Counted from the first letter of the stretch, positions 35,333 to 44,486 are shown. The stretch is 64,000 nucleotides of DNA from Thiohalophilus thiocyanatoxydans (GCF_004366735.1 NZ_SOQX01000001.1:186001-250000), one strand, 5' to 3'. Notes: generated from the letters alone by a model not told the origin. Numbers and translations: made by a program.

Positions 35333-35797
35333 TTATCCCGATCCCTCAAACCCCACCTGCCGCCAGGCCTCATACACAATCACCGCCACGGCGTTGGACA
35401 GGTTCAGACTCCGGTTGGTCGGCTGCATCGGCAGGCGCAGGACAAAGTCCTCGCCGAGCCCGTCGCGCAACGCCTGCGGCAGGCCCCGCGTCTCGGGGCC
35501 GAATAAAAAGGCATCCCCCGGCTGATAGGCCACCTCGAAGGCATGACGTTGGCCTTTGGTGGAGAAGCCGAACAGCCGTTTGGGCTGCGCGCCCAATAAA
35601 AAGGAATCGAAGCTGGTATGTCGCTGCACCTCGGCGTATTCGTGGTAATCCAGCCCGGCGCGTTTGAGGCGCACGTCGTCCAGCTCGAAGCCCAGCGGCT
35701 CGATCAGATGCAGCTGCGCGCCGGTGTTGGCGCACAGGCGGATGATGTTGCCGGTATTGGGCGGGATTTCGGGTTGGTATAAAACGACGTGGAACAT
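35333..35797 (-). CDS. trmL: tRNA (cytidine(34)-2'-O)-methyltransferase
   Basis: 154 residues. [20 protein letters not shown], the SPOUT knot segments [32 protein letters not shown] and YEAWRQ are diagnostic of TrmL, which methylates the wobble base of tRNA-Leu isoacceptors with S-adenosylmethionine and works as a dimer. The length is that of the enzyme without extra domains. The 5' end and the promoter of this gene are partly duplicated downstream of it on the map (35963-36117). Confidence 0.95.
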   Translation of the reverse strand: MFHVVLYQPEIPPNTGNIIRLCANTGAQLHLIEPLGFELDDVRLKRAGLDYHEYAEVQRHTSFDSFLLGAQPKRLFGFSTKGQRHAFEVAYQPGDAFLFGPETRGLPQALRDGLGEDFVLRLPMQPTNRSLNLSNAVAVIVYEAWRQVGFEGSG

Positions 35798-35865
35798 GGC
35801 GTTGGGCTCTGGATATCGAGATGGGTCATCATACCGTAATGGCTTACCATGCTGAGCGGATTGTT

Positions 35866-35899
35866 GCCGGACACCGCTGCGCTATGTCCGGCCTACCCC
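35866..35899. repeat. Single REP element, type A
   Basis: GCCGGACA, a short loop and TGTCCGGC followed by CTAC (GTAG on the minus strand). It is the same REP as in the arrays near 51.7 kb. It lies at the upstream edge of the original trmL promoter segment. Confidence 0.8.
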
Positions 35900-35929
35900 C
35901 TACGACAGACCTCGAATCAAAGTAAAAGC

Positions 35930-35960
35930 GCCAGGTAGCGCTGCGCGCAACCTGGCCTAC
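35930..35960. repeat. Single REP element, third type
   Basis: GCCAGGT and ACCTGGC arms around a GC-rich loop, followed by CTAC (GTAG on the minus strand). The tetranucleotide plus hairpin layout marks it as REP; the stem sequence differs from types A and B. The trmL duplication begins three bases later. Confidence 0.7.
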
Positions 35961-35962
35961 GA

Positions 35963-36046
35963 CTGCGCGCCGGTGTTGGCGCACAGGCGGATGATGTTGC
36001 CGGTGTTGGGCGGGATTTCCGGTTGATACAGTACGACGTGGAACAT
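35963..36046 (-). pseudogene. Duplicated 5' fragment of trmL
   Basis: From the ATG at 36046 the frame reads [20 protein letters not shown] then LCANTGAQS and ends at the REP junction after about 28 codons. The duplicated block (35963-36117) is a near copy of 35714-35868, offset 249, and includes about 70 bases of upstream sequence. Only the first sixth of the protein is present, so it is non-functional. Confidence 0.85.
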
Positions 36047-36117
36047 GGCATTGGGCTCTGGATATCGATATGGGTCATCATACCGTAATGATTCGTGATG
36101 CTGATCCGATTGTTGAA

Positions 36118-36445
36118 AGAACGAGGAACGACCGACGAAGTGATTTTGCCTTGGCTCAATTTATACCACCCCTCCCTGACCTTTATGCCCTCCAGGGTGC
36201 TCCCCTTGAAGGGGAGGGAATGATCTCGCTAATCGCGAAGTAAGTTCCCCCTCCCATAGGGAGGGGGTTAGGGGGAGGGGATATAATCCGGCCCCAGCAC
36301 AACCGATTCTTTACTCGTCACTCGGCCCTCGTACCTCGTCGCTGGCCCAAAACAGACGCAGCGCTGAAAAAGTCCCCGACCCGCCATGAGTTACGCTCTT
36401 TGCCTGACTTGTACCAGCGACGTAATACGGGTATCTTGCCTCGCC
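36118..36445. repeat. Repeat patch before pyrD
   Basis: Contains a relative of the third 113-base-repeat unit with its own TTTATGCCC cassette (36182-36200), CCCTCCC/GGGAGGG inverted stretches at 36246-36280, and a CTCGTACCTCGT seven-base repeat patch at about 36314-36343. No gene. Confidence 0.6.
36182..36200 (+). repeat. TTTATGCCC...GGGTGC cassette, second copy in this repeat family
   Basis: Identical to the copy at 35277-35295 (TTTATGCCCTCCAGGGTGC), again between CCTGACC/CCTAACC and TCCCCTTGAAGG. Confidence 0.75.
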
Positions 36446-37408
36446 ATGAACCACGACGAGCTTGAGCTGCTGCGCACCGATTTTTGCGGGATGGATTTCC
36501 AGACGCCGCTGGTGCTGCTGTCGGGCTGCGTCGGCTTTGGCGAGGAGTACACCCGGGTGGTCGGCTACTCGAACCGGGATGTGGGGGCGGTCTGCCTGAA
36601 GGGCACGACCCTTGAGCCGCGCCTGGGCAATCCGCCGCACCGGATTTTCGAGACGCCGATGGGCATGCTCAATGCCATCGGGCTGCAGAACCCCGGTTCG
36701 CGCCAGGTGGTCGACACCATTCTGCCCGAGCTCGATTTTGCCGAGACCCGGTTTATCGCCAACCTCTCCGGCTCGACCCTGGAAGAGTATGTCGAGGTGG
36801 CGCGGATCTTCGATGACTCGCCCATCGACGCGATGGAGATCAACATCTCCTGCCCGAATGTGAAAGAGGGCGGGGTCACTTTCGGCAACGATCCAGAGAT
36901 GTCGGCGCGGGTGGTGGCCGCCTGCCGCGCGGTGACCGACAAGCCGCTGATCACCAAGCTCTCGCCCAACCAGACCGACATTGCCGACAATGCCCGGCGC
37001 TGTATCGAGGCGGGGACCGACGGCTTTGCGGTAATCAATACGCTGATGGGCATGGCTGTCGATATCGAATCGCGCAGCCCCGTTATCGGCAACAACCAGG
37101 GCGGGCTCTCCGGGCCGGCGATCAAGCCGATCGCGCTGCTCAAGGTGCACCAGGTCTACCAGGTCGCCCGCGAGCACGGGATTCCGATCATCGGCCAGGG
37201 CGGGGTCAATTCGGCGGAAGATGCCATCGAGTTTCTGATCGCCGGCGCCTCGGCGGTAGGGGTGGGGACCGCGCTGTTCTATGACCCGCTGATTTGCGCG
37301 AAAATCAACGCCGGTATCGTGGCATATATGAATCGCCACGGGCTGGCCAACGTGGCGCAGATCACGGGGAGTCTGCGGCTGAATGATGCCGGCGGTTCCT
37401 GCAGTTGA
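36446..37408 (+). CDS. pyrD: Dihydroorotate dehydrogenase, class 1 (1B-like)
   Basis: 320 residues from the ATG at 36446; earlier in-frame ATGs add residues that no family member has. FCGMDFQTPLVLLSGCVGFG is the usual start of class 1 enzymes; MEINISCPN holds the active-site Cys, and IIGQGGVNSAEDAIEFL and GASAVGVGTALF bind FMN phosphate. The Cys base and absence of an N-terminal membrane extension indicate class 1, normally cytosolic and linked to NAD through PyrK in class 1B; no pyrK is seen in the window. It oxidises dihydroorotate in pyrimidine synthesis. Confidence 0.88.
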   Translation: MNHDELELLRTDFCGMDFQTPLVLLSGCVGFGEEYTRVVGYSNRDVGAVCLKGTTLEPRLGNPPHRIFETPMGMLNAIGLQNPGSRQVVDTILPELDFAETRFIANLSGSTLEEYVEVARIFDDSPIDAMEINISCPNVKEGGVTFGNDPEMSARVVAACRAVTDKPLITKLSPNQTDIADNARRCIEAGTDGFAVINTLMGMAVDIESRSPVIGNNQGGLSGPAIKPIALLKVHQVYQVAREHGIPIIGQGGVNSAEDAIEFLIAGASAVGVGTALFYDPLICAKINAGIVAYMNRHGLANVAQITGSLRLNDAGGSCS

Positions 37409-37432
37409 GACTGAGCGCCGGACACCGCGGAG

Positions 37433-37450
37433 TTTATGCCCGGCGGGTGC
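37433..37450 (+). repeat. TTTATGCCC...GGGTGC cassette inside a type A REP
   Basis: Just after pyrD a type A REP (GCCGGACA ... TGTCCGGC, 37416-37460) carries the cassette in its loop: CCGCGGAG, then TTTATGCCCGGCGGGTGC. Confidence 0.75.
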
Positions 37451-37651
37451 ACTGTCCGGCCTGCCGGTGAACCGGCATCGCCCGGGCAATGCGGCGCAGT
37501 TGACCGGCGCCTGCGGCTGAACGATAGTAACGGCGCCTGCTGTTAAAAGCGGCAATCCACCGTAAAAGCGATAAAGCTGCCTTGTTGGCGGCCGATAACG
37601 ATAACAACGCTCGGGCGACAGCCTGACCCATAACCAATCGATATATCCATT

Positions 37652-39451
37652 ATGGCCACGACCGCTCCACGCAAAAAAATCCGCCTTGGCGATCTGCTGG
37701 TGGAAAACAACCTCATCAGCGAAGACCAGCTGATGGCGGCGCTGGCCGATCAGAAAAAGACCGGCCAGAAGCTGGGCCGCACCCTGATCCAGAAAAAACT
37801 GGTGACCGAGCAGCAGCTGATGGAACTGCTCTCCACCCAGCTGGGCCTGCCGTTCATCAATCTGAAACAGTACAACTATGACAAGGAGACGGTGCGCCTC
37901 ATCCCCGAAACCCTCGCGCGCCGCTACCGGGTCATCGCCCTCAAGGAGAACCCAGACGGCAGCCTGCTGGTCGGCATGGCCGATCCGACCGATATCTTCG
38001 CCTATGACGAATTGAGCAAGGTGCTCAAGCGCGATATTCAGCAGGCCGTGGTACGCGAAACCGACCTGCTGGCCGCGATTGACACGGTTTACCGGCGCAC
38101 CGCCGACATCAGCAATCTGGCCGAGGAACTCGATGACCAGCTCGAGACGACCGACATCGATCTCAACCAGATGGTCCAGAACGAGGATGTCGCCAACGCG
38201 CCGGTCGTGCGCCTGTTGCAGACTTTATTCGAGGACGCGGTGCAGATCGGCGCCTCGGATATCCATATCGAACCGGATGAGAACGTGCTGCGCATTCGCC
38301 AGCGTGTCGACGGGGTGCTCCAGGAGCAGGTGATGAAGGAGAAGCGCATTGCCAATGCGCTGGTCTCGCGTCTCAAACTGATGGGCGGGCTGAACATCTC
38401 CGAGCGGCGCATCCCCCAGGACGGTCGCTTTAATATTCGCGTGCGCGACAAAAGCATCGATGTGCGCCTGTCGACCATGCCGGTGCAATACGGGGAATCG
38501 GTGGTCATGCGTCTGCTGGATCAGTCCGGTGACATGCTCCATCTGGAGCAGCTGGGGATGACCGACGATATTCTCCACCACTTCCGCAACCAGATTCATC
38601 GCCCTTACGGCATGGTGCTGGTCACCGGCCCGACCGGCAGCGGGAAAACCACCACGCTCTACGCCGCGCTGTCGGAACTCAACGACGCGGCAAAGAAAAT
38701 CATCACGGTCGAGGATCCGGTGGAATACCGGCTGCCGCGCATCAACCAGGTTCAGGTCAACACGCGCATCGATCTCACTTTCGCCCGGGTGCTGCGCGCC
38801 GCCCTGCGTCAGGATCCGGATATCGTGCTGGTGGGGGAAATGCGCGATCAGGAGACGGCGCAGATCGGCCTGCGCGCCTCCATCACCGGCCATCTGGTGC
38901 TCTCTACCCTGCATACCAACGACGCCATCTCCAGTGTCAGTCGCCTGCTGGACATGGGCGCCGAAGGCTATCTGCTGGCCGGCGCGCTGCGTGCCGTGGT
39001 CGCCCAGCGCCTGGTGCGCCGCATCTGCGGCAGCTGCAAGACCCCTTATCAGCCCGAGCCCCATGAGCTGGCCTGGCTCTACAACACCCTGGGGGAGGAG
39101 ATCGACGAGCAGCGCTTTTACCACGGCAAGGGGTGCCCCCATTGCAACAACACCGGCTATCAGGGTCGGATCGGGGTGTTCGAATACCTGGAGATCGACG
39201 AGGATCTGGCCAATGCCCTGCGCCGCGAGGACTCGGTCGAGTTCACCCAACAGGCCAGGCAGAGCGACAGTTTCCGCCCCTTCGCCCGGCACGCGCTGGA
39301 CTATGCCCTGCAGGGGATCACCTCGCTGGAAGAGGTGGTGCGGGTTACCGGCACCGTGGATGAAGCGGAGCTGCCCCGGACAGTGATCCCGCTACCGGTC
39401 GACGCCGACGATACTGACACTGACCCGACACCGCCCCATGCCCCGGTTTGA
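37652..39451 (+). CDS. mshE: MSHA pilus assembly ATPase
   Basis: 599 residues. The N-terminus carries tandem MshEN motifs (RLGDLLVENNLISEDQLMAA and LGRTLIQKKLVTEQQLMELL), a c-di-GMP binding module. The GspE/PilB ATPase part follows: Walker A GPTGSGKTTT at about 325-334, Asp box, Walker B VLVGEMRDQET, His box STLHTNDA and a tetracysteine zinc site (CGSC, CPHC). It powers pilus extension from the cytoplasmic face. The next gene overlaps by 14 bases. The upstream part of the usual MSHA locus (mshI-mshN) is absent; pyrD stands in its place. Confidence 0.92.
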   Translation: MATTAPRKKIRLGDLLVENNLISEDQLMAALADQKKTGQKLGRTLIQKKLVTEQQLMELLSTQLGLPFINLKQYNYDKETVRLIPETLARRYRVIALKENPDGSLLVGMADPTDIFAYDELSKVLKRDIQQAVVRETDLLAAIDTVYRRTADISNLAEELDDQLETTDIDLNQMVQNEDVANAPVVRLLQTLFEDAVQIGASDIHIEPDENVLRIRQRVDGVLQEQVMKEKRIANALVSRLKLMGGLNISERRIPQDGRFNIRVRDKSIDVRLSTMPVQYGESVVMRLLDQSGDMLHLEQLGMTDDILHHFRNQIHRPYGMVLVTGPTGSGKTTTLYAALSELNDAAKKIITVEDPVEYRLPRINQVQVNTRIDLTFARVLRAALRQDPDIVLVGEMRDQETAQIGLRASITGHLVLSTLHTNDAISSVSRLLDMGAEGYLLAGALRAVVAQRLVRRICGSCKTPYQPEPHELAWLYNTLGEEIDEQRFYHGKGCPHCNNTGYQGRIGVFEYLEIDEDLANALRREDSVEFTQQARQSDSFRPFARHALDYALQGITSLEEVVRVTGTVDEAELPRTVIPLPVDADDTDTDPTPPHAPV

Positions 39452-40664
39452 CTATAAAGGCCGCGACCGGGGCGGCAGCGCGATCACCGGCCAGCTGGAG
39501 GCCGCGTCAACCGACAGCGCCGCCAACCAGCTGCTGAACAGCGGCGTCACCCCGATCGAGATCACCGAGAACCGGCCGCGTCCGTCGCCGGGGGAGCGCT
39601 ATCGCAAATGGCGCGCCCGGCGCCGCCCCAGGCTGGACGACATGATCCTCTTCGCCCGCCAGCTCTATACCCTGATGCGTTCGGGGGTGCCGATTATCCG
39701 CGCCCTCAACGGGCTGGCCGATAATATCGACAACCCCTATCTGCAGGACGTGATCCACGATCTGGTCATGGGACTGGAGTCGGGTCTGGATCTCTCCGGC
39801 GCCATGGCCCGCCATCCGCAGGTCTTTTCCGATCTCTTCATCAGCATGGTGCAGGTCGGTGAGCACAGCGGTAACCTGGATGCGGCGCTGTTGCAGTTGT
39901 CCGAATATCTGGAGCGAGAGAAGGAAACCGCCGATCGGATCAAGACCGCCATGCGCTATCCGACCTTTGTGGTGGTCGCCATCGCCATCGCCATCGGGGT
40001 GATCAACTTTTTCGTTATTCCCACCTTCACCGGCATCTTCGACAAGTTCGATGCCGAGCTGCCGTGGCAAACCCGCCTGCTGGTGGGGATGTCCAACTTC
40101 ACGATCCAGTACTGGTATCTGCTGGCCGGGGGCCTGATCGTCGCCCTGATTGCCGTGCGCGCCTGGCTCAAGACCCCGAAAGGGAAGCTCATCTGGGATC
40201 GTTACAAACTGAAACTGCCGGCAGTGGGAATTATTTTGCACTATGCCCTGCTGCAGCGTTTCGCCACCGCCTTTGCCATGACCCAGCGCTCCGGCGTGCC
40301 CCTTCTCCAGGGCCTGACCGTCGTGGCCAATGCGGTGGACAACGCCTATGTGGAGCAGCACATTCACGGCATGCGCACCGGCGTGGAACAGGGCGAATCG
40401 CTGACCCGCACCGCCACGAACAGCGGCATGTTCACCCCGCTGATTCTGCAGATGATCGCCGTCGGCGAGGAGAGCGGGTCGGTGGACGAGATGCTGGATA
40501 ATATCGCCGTCTTCTACGGTCGCGAGGTCGATTACCGGCTCAAATACCTCAGCAGCGCGCTGGAGCCGATCCTGATCGTGATTCTCGGTGCGATGGTCTT
40601 CCTGCTGGCGCTGGGCGTGTTCCTGCCGATGTGGGATCTGATGAACGTCGTCAGAGGCAATTAA
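39438..40664 (+). CDS. mshG: MSHA biogenesis inner-membrane platform protein
   Basis: 408 residues. Two GspF/PilC repeats: DMILFARQLYTLMRSGVPI with GLDLSGAMARHP, and LQRFATAFAMTQRSGVPLL with GESLTRTATNSGMF, each ending in a GEESG/GEHSG turn; three membrane helices (about 165-190, 215-240, 370-400). It anchors the ATPase to the pilus machine. It overlaps mshE and ends one base into the following pseudopilin start (TAATG). Confidence 0.92.
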   Translation: MPRFDYKGRDRGGSAITGQLEAASTDSAANQLLNSGVTPIEITENRPRPSPGERYRKWRARRRPRLDDMILFARQLYTLMRSGVPIIRALNGLADNIDNPYLQDVIHDLVMGLESGLDLSGAMARHPQVFSDLFISMVQVGEHSGNLDAALLQLSEYLEREKETADRIKTAMRYPTFVVVAIAIAIGVINFFVIPTFTGIFDKFDAELPWQTRLLVGMSNFTIQYWYLLAGGLIVALIAVRAWLKTPKGKLIWDRYKLKLPAVGIILHYALLQRFATAFAMTQRSGVPLLQGLTVVANAVDNAYVEQHIHGMRTGVEQGESLTRTATNSGMFTPLILQMIAVGEESGSVDEMLDNIAVFYGREVDYRLKYLSSALEPILIVILGAMVFLLALGVFLPMWDLMNVVRGN

Positions 40665-41212
40665 TGAACCGGCATCCGCGCTGTCCATCCCGGCAACCGG
40701 GCTTTACCCTGCTGGAACTGGTCCTGGTCGTGCTGATCATTTCCATCATGGGGCTGATTGCCATCGATCGCCTGTTCGAGTATCGCATCGACGCCGAACG
40801 TGCCATGATTCAGACCGTCACCGGCAATATTCGCAGCGGCCTGGGCATGGCGATTGCCGAACGGGTGGCCCGGGACAGGATAGACACGGTCAATGATCTG
40901 GAACACACCAATCCGGTGGAATTTCTGTCCCAGCCGCCGAACAACTACCTCGGCGAGATCGATAATGAATCGCAGGTAAACGAGGAGGGGGTCTGGTATT
41001 TCGATACGTCCGAGTCGGCGCTGGTTTACCGGGTTCGCTTTGGCGACTATTTCAACACCCCGCTGTCCGGCGCGCCCCGGGTGCGGTATCGCATCCAGCT
41101 GGTTTACAACGACAACAACCGGAATAATCGCCTTGATCCCGGGACCGATGATGTGACGGGCCTGGATCTGGTAACGTTGGAAGACTACGAATGGGAATTT
41201 CCAAATGAATAA
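40664..41212 (+). CDS. MSHA-locus pseudopilin
   Basis: 182 residues from the ATG at 40664, which shares one base with the mshG stop. The leader MNRHPRCPSRQPG is cut before FTLLELVLVVLIISIMGLIA, the class III prepilin signal with Glu at +5. The soluble part is acidic and strand-rich with NNRNNRLDPGTDD near the end, a loop like a calcium-binding pseudopilin. It may correspond to mshB or mshF in other orders; the identity is not certain. Confidence 0.8.
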   Translation: MNRHPRCPSRQPGFTLLELVLVVLIISIMGLIAIDRLFEYRIDAERAMIQTVTGNIRSGLGMAIAERVARDRIDTVNDLEHTNPVEFLSQPPNNYLGEIDNESQVNEEGVWYFDTSESALVYRVRFGDYFNTPLSGAPRVRYRIQLVYNDNNRNNRLDPGTDDVTGLDLVTLEDYEWEFPNE

Positions 41213-41807
41213 TACTGCCGCACTCGCTTCCGTCCTGCTGGAGAGCCTGCAACTGATTCTCGGCGTCCTGCTTGCCCTGGTCGCCCTTTACGGATTACTG
41301 CTGCTGATCCGCCCCGCCCTCGGGCTGCGCCTTAACCAGTCGCTCAGCCGGCGACTTTCCACCCCCCGCTTCAGCCTCGCGTTCCTGGACAAGCAGTTCC
41401 ATGTCGAACGCTATTTTTATCGTAACGCCAAGCTCTACGGCCTGCTGCTGGTGGTCGGGGCCGGTTATCTGCTCTACCGGCTGTTTTTCGATTTCCCGCT
41501 GGAAGGCTATGCCAGCATCCTGCCCGGGATCCTGCCGACCGATATCTGGGCCTGGCTGCTCGATGTTCTGCAGATCTTTCTGGTGGTGATGGCGATTTTC
41601 ACCCTCTATATCGGGCTGGTGGTCCTGATTCGCCCCAGCAACATCAAAAATCTCGAACGTCACGCCAACCGCTGGATCTCCACCGCCCAGAAACTGGCCC
41701 CGGAGGGCAGCTCGCCGGTTCTGGACAGCGCCGCGCAGCGGGCTCCCCGGCTGTTCGGGGGGGTTGTGTTCCTCGCGGCAATTGTCGTATTATTTATGTT
41801 ATTATAA
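41205..41807 (+). CDS. MSHA-locus membrane protein, unknown
   Basis: 200 residues. Four hydrophobic segments: VLLESLQLILGVLLALVALYG, AKLYGLLLVVGAGYLLYRLF, WLLDVLQIFLVVMAIFTLYI and GGVVFLAAIVVLFMLL. It overlaps the pseudopilin by eight bases, so it is co-translated. I do not recognise a family; position suggests a pilus-assembly accessory like MshF. Confidence 0.7.
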   Translation: MNNTAALASVLLESLQLILGVLLALVALYGLLLLIRPALGLRLNQSLSRRLSTPRFSLAFLDKQFHVERYFYRNAKLYGLLLVVGAGYLLYRLFFDFPLEGYASILPGILPTDIWAWLLDVLQIFLVVMAIFTLYIGLVVLIRPSNIKNLERHANRWISTAQKLAPEGSSPVLDSAAQRAPRLFGGVVFLAAIVVLFMLL

Positions 41808-41811
41808 AAAC

Positions 41812-41841
41812 TTAAAGTCCGGCCACCGTTGCCGCTATAAT
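41812..41841 (+). promoter_or_regulatory. Possible sigma-70 promoter of the major pilin
   Basis: TTAAAG (41812-41817), 18 bases, then a perfect TATAAT (41836-41841). It would allow pilin to be made in excess over the assembly genes. Confidence 0.4.
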
Positions 41842-41988
41842 CACTATGCGTTTGTCATCGGCGAAAAACCTGCTGGATTCCTTGATAAATTTACGCTAAA
41901 TTGCTGAATACTCTTGTTTCTGCTGCGGCAGAAGGGTCTTTCACCCGGCAACCGCGGTTGCCACACCATCGAAATACTGGAGCTTATC

Positions 41989-42450
41989 ATGCATCAACAA
42001 CGCGGTTTTACCCTCATCGAACTGGTCGTGGTCATCGTGATCCTCGGCCTGCTGGCGGCCACGGCGCTGCCCAAATTCATCGACGTCACCACCGACGCGC
42101 GCGAAGCCAGTGTGAAGGGCGTCGCCGGGGGCCTGCGCGCCGCCGCGTCACTCGGTCAGGCGCAGTACGTGGTCAATGGCGACAACGGTGCGAGCAACGT
42201 CAGTATGGGTGGCACCAATGTTACTGTTCTTCAGGAATCAACCAATGCGGGACGCGGCGGTCGACCTACAGCAGATGCTGCGGGCATCGGAACAGCCATG
42301 CCGGATCCGGATGGTTTCGCGGCAACAACTAGTGGTACTACACGAGTGTATTATCCGGACACATTTACCACTGGTAAATCTGACTGCACTGCAATCTATG
42401 ATCCGGAGAGCACAGACGACCCGGTCAGCGTCGATGTTTCAGACTGCTAA
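41989..42450 (+). CDS. mshA: MSHA-type major pilin
   Basis: 153 residues from the ATG at 41989; GGAG lies at 41979-41982. A five- to six-residue leader (MHQQRG) precedes FTLIELVVVIVILGLLAATA and LPKFIDVTTDARE, the standard type IV pilin helix. The globular part is Gly/Ala/Thr-rich, and a Cys pair (KSDCTAIYDPES to DVSDC) forms the expected C-terminal disulfide loop. Own promoter and terminator suggest high expression. It could also be the mshB-type minor pilin; the length favours MshA. Confidence 0.85.
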   Translation: MHQQRGFTLIELVVVIVILGLLAATALPKFIDVTTDAREASVKGVAGGLRAAASLGQAQYVVNGDNGASNVSMGGTNVTVLQESTNAGRGGRPTADAAGIGTAMPDPDGFAATTSGTTRVYYPDTFTTGKSDCTAIYDPESTDDPVSVDVSDC

Positions 42451-42468
42451 GTTTTAACTCAACACAAA

Positions 42469-42493
42469 ACAGAGGCCGCTTCGCGGCCTCTGT
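42469..42493 (+). terminator. Hairpin after the major pilin gene
   Basis: ACAGAGGCCGC, a TTC loop and GCGGCCTCTGT form a perfect 11 bp stem. Only a weak T tract follows (CATTTCC), so it probably terminates partly and lowers expression of the ligase-like gene that starts eight bases further. Confidence 0.72.
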
Positions 42494-42500
42494 CATTTCC

Positions 42501-44486
42501 ATGACCCGTTTATTATCCGTTGTCGCCGAATCCCGCGCGACGCTTCTTTCGATCCTCCTGTTCCTCACCGCCCTCATTGCGGCGCTGATCTTCAACGGCT
42601 TTTATCTGCAGTTTTACAGTATCGCCCTGCTGGCCCTGTTCGGCTGGTTGTTGCTGGCGTTGCTGCAGGGCTATCACCGGCAACATACGGTGATCGTCAC
42701 GCCCCTGGCCCTGGCCTGCGGCCTGTTTCTCGGCTTTCTCGCCCTGAGCCTGCTCTACCATCCGGTGCCCTATCTGGGGGTAATGAATCTCTGGTGGGTC
42801 GGCGCGTTCGCCCTGATCGTGCTGATCCGGATGCTGCAGCCCGCCAGCGAATCGAGCTGGCGCCCTGGCTTCGGCCTGTTCATTCTCCTCGCCGCGGGGC
42901 TGGCCCTGTGGGGCGCGCTGGAACAGCTGGTTTACGGCAGCTCGCCGGATGCCAGCTTTTATAACCAGAACTCCCTGGCCGCCCTGATCAACCTGGCGCT
43001 GCTGCCGCTGGCCGCGGTCTATTTGAGCGCGCCGCCGGGACGACGGCGCGCCGGGATCGTCACGGGCCTGCTGCTATTTACCTTTGTGCTGGGGATCATC
43101 ACCAGTCGCGGCGCCCTGCTGGCCTTCGCCCTGGCCACCGGGCTGCTGTTCGCCCTGGCCTGGCGCCGGGTGGCGTTGCGCCGGCTGGGAGCGCTGGCCG
43201 GCTGGCTGGGGGGCGGTTTTGTTCTCGCCTGGGGCTATAGCCAGCTGAGCGGGATCGGCGGTGGCAAGGATATGTTCTCGCGCATGGCGACCCTGGCCGA
43301 TCCCGAAACCTCGGGCAATCCCCGTTTTGTGCTCTGGCAACCGGCCTGGGAGATGCTGCAGGCCCAGCCTTTCAGCGGCATCGGCCTGGGCGCTTTTTTT
43401 CTCAAGCTGCCGAGCTCGGCCCGCCTGGAGGATAAAAGCGCCGGCTATTACGTGCATAACGATTATCTGCAGCTCGCCACCGAGACCGGTCTGCCGGGAC
43501 TGTTTTTCCTGTTACTGATCATCGGCGTGCTGATCGGGCAGTTTACCCGGCTGATTCGCCATTATCGCCGCAGCGATTCGACTGACCGGGATCCATCACG
43601 CCCGGCACGCGGGACGCACCTTGAAGCGGTGGGCCTGTTCGCGGCCCTGCTCAGCCTGGGTATCCACAGCGCCTTTACCTATAACTTCTACGTGCTACCG
43701 CTGATGATCGTGGCCGGCCTCTATCTGGCCCGGCTCGATCGCCTCTATGCGCGGCAGACCCCCGCGTACTGTTTGCGCTTTCACTGGAAACCGCACTTTC
43801 AGCCGCTGTCGTTTTATCTGCTCAGCTTTGCCATCGTCCTGGCCGCCGGGGGTTACTTTGTCACCCTGGCAGTGGCCGACCACTACCATCAACGCGGCGC
43901 AAAACTGGCCGCCGGCGGTCAAATCCAGCAGGCCCATTTTGCCTTTGAGCGCGCCCAGCGTCTGTCGCCCTACATGGACAGTCCTTTTTATATGGACGCC
44001 GATCTGCTGATTCGCAGCGCCGAACTGCTCCCCGAAGACAACCCCAAACGATCGAACCTGCTCGATTACGCGGCCGACAAGCTCGATCAGGCCGCCGAAC
44101 TCAACCCCTATCAGGCCCACACACCCTATTTGCAGGGCAGGCTGTCCGCCCTGCAGGACGGCGATCCCGACACGGCGATGATCTACTACCGCCAGGCCCT
44201 GAAGAACAACCCGCGCTTTTTACCGGCGCGCATGGCGCTGGCCCGTCACCACCGGCAACAGAACCGGCCCGACGAGGCCTTTGCTATACTGAAAAAAGGA
44301 CTGGATTACCCCTATCACAGCCTGAGCCGGGAGCTGCTCGATTATATGCAACTGACCGCGCAACTGGCCGCCCGGAACGGCGAAAAAGCACTTGCCACCC
44401 GATTGCAGGATCGACTGGAGCAGTTTCAGGAAGACTATGAACGTCAGCAACAACAGGGCCGGCGCCGGCCCTCGCAGCGTTACTGA
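42501..44486 (+). CDS. O-antigen-ligase/PglL-like membrane protein with TPR tail
   Basis: 661 residues. About ten membrane helices up to residue 460 with the ligase signature YYVHNDYLQLATETGLPG and the arginine in IITSRGALLA; a large periplasmic loop between. From about 470 the protein is soluble with TPR-like helices (AAGGQIQQAHFAFERAQRL, AMIYYRQALKNNPRFLPARM, ending in KGLDYPYHS). Wzy_C proteins with this fusion act as O-oligosaccharyltransferases on pilins (PglL/PilO types). It directly follows the pilin gene in the MSHA locus, so glycosylation of MshA is the natural inference. Confidence 0.85.
   Translation: MTRLLSVVAESRATLLSILLFLTALIAALIFNGFYLQFYSIALLALFGWLLLALLQGYHRQHTVIVTPLALACGLFLGFLALSLLYHPVPYLGVMNLWWVGAFALIVLIRMLQPASESSWRPGFGLFILLAAGLALWGALEQLVYGSSPDASFYNQNSLAALINLALLPLAAVYLSAPPGRRRAGIVTGLLLFTFVLGIITSRGALLAFALATGLLFALAWRRVALRRLGALAGWLGGGFVLAWGYSQLSGIGGGKDMFSRMATLADPETSGNPRFVLWQPAWEMLQAQPFSGIGLGAFFLKLPSSARLEDKSAGYYVHNDYLQLATETGLPGLFFLLLIIGVLIGQFTRLIRHYRRSDSTDRDPSRPARGTHLEAVGLFAALLSLGIHSAFTYNFYVLPLMIVAGLYLARLDRLYARQTPAYCLRFHWKPHFQPLSFYLLSFAIVLAAGGYFVTLAVADHYHQRGAKLAAGGQIQQAHFAFERAQRLSPYMDSPFYMDADLLIRSAELLPEDNPKRSNLLDYAADKLDQAAELNPYQAHTPYLQGRLSALQDGDPDTAMIYYRQALKNNPRFLPARMALARHHRQQNRPDEAFAILKKGLDYPYHSLSRELLDYMQLTAQLAARNGEKALATRLQDRLEQFQEDYERQQQQGRRRPSQRY

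Noticed and set aside
41901-42332. 143-codon plus frame over the major pilin
   Set aside because: Frame-shifted reading of the same pilin gene; the frame used for MshA has the prepilin site and Cys pair.
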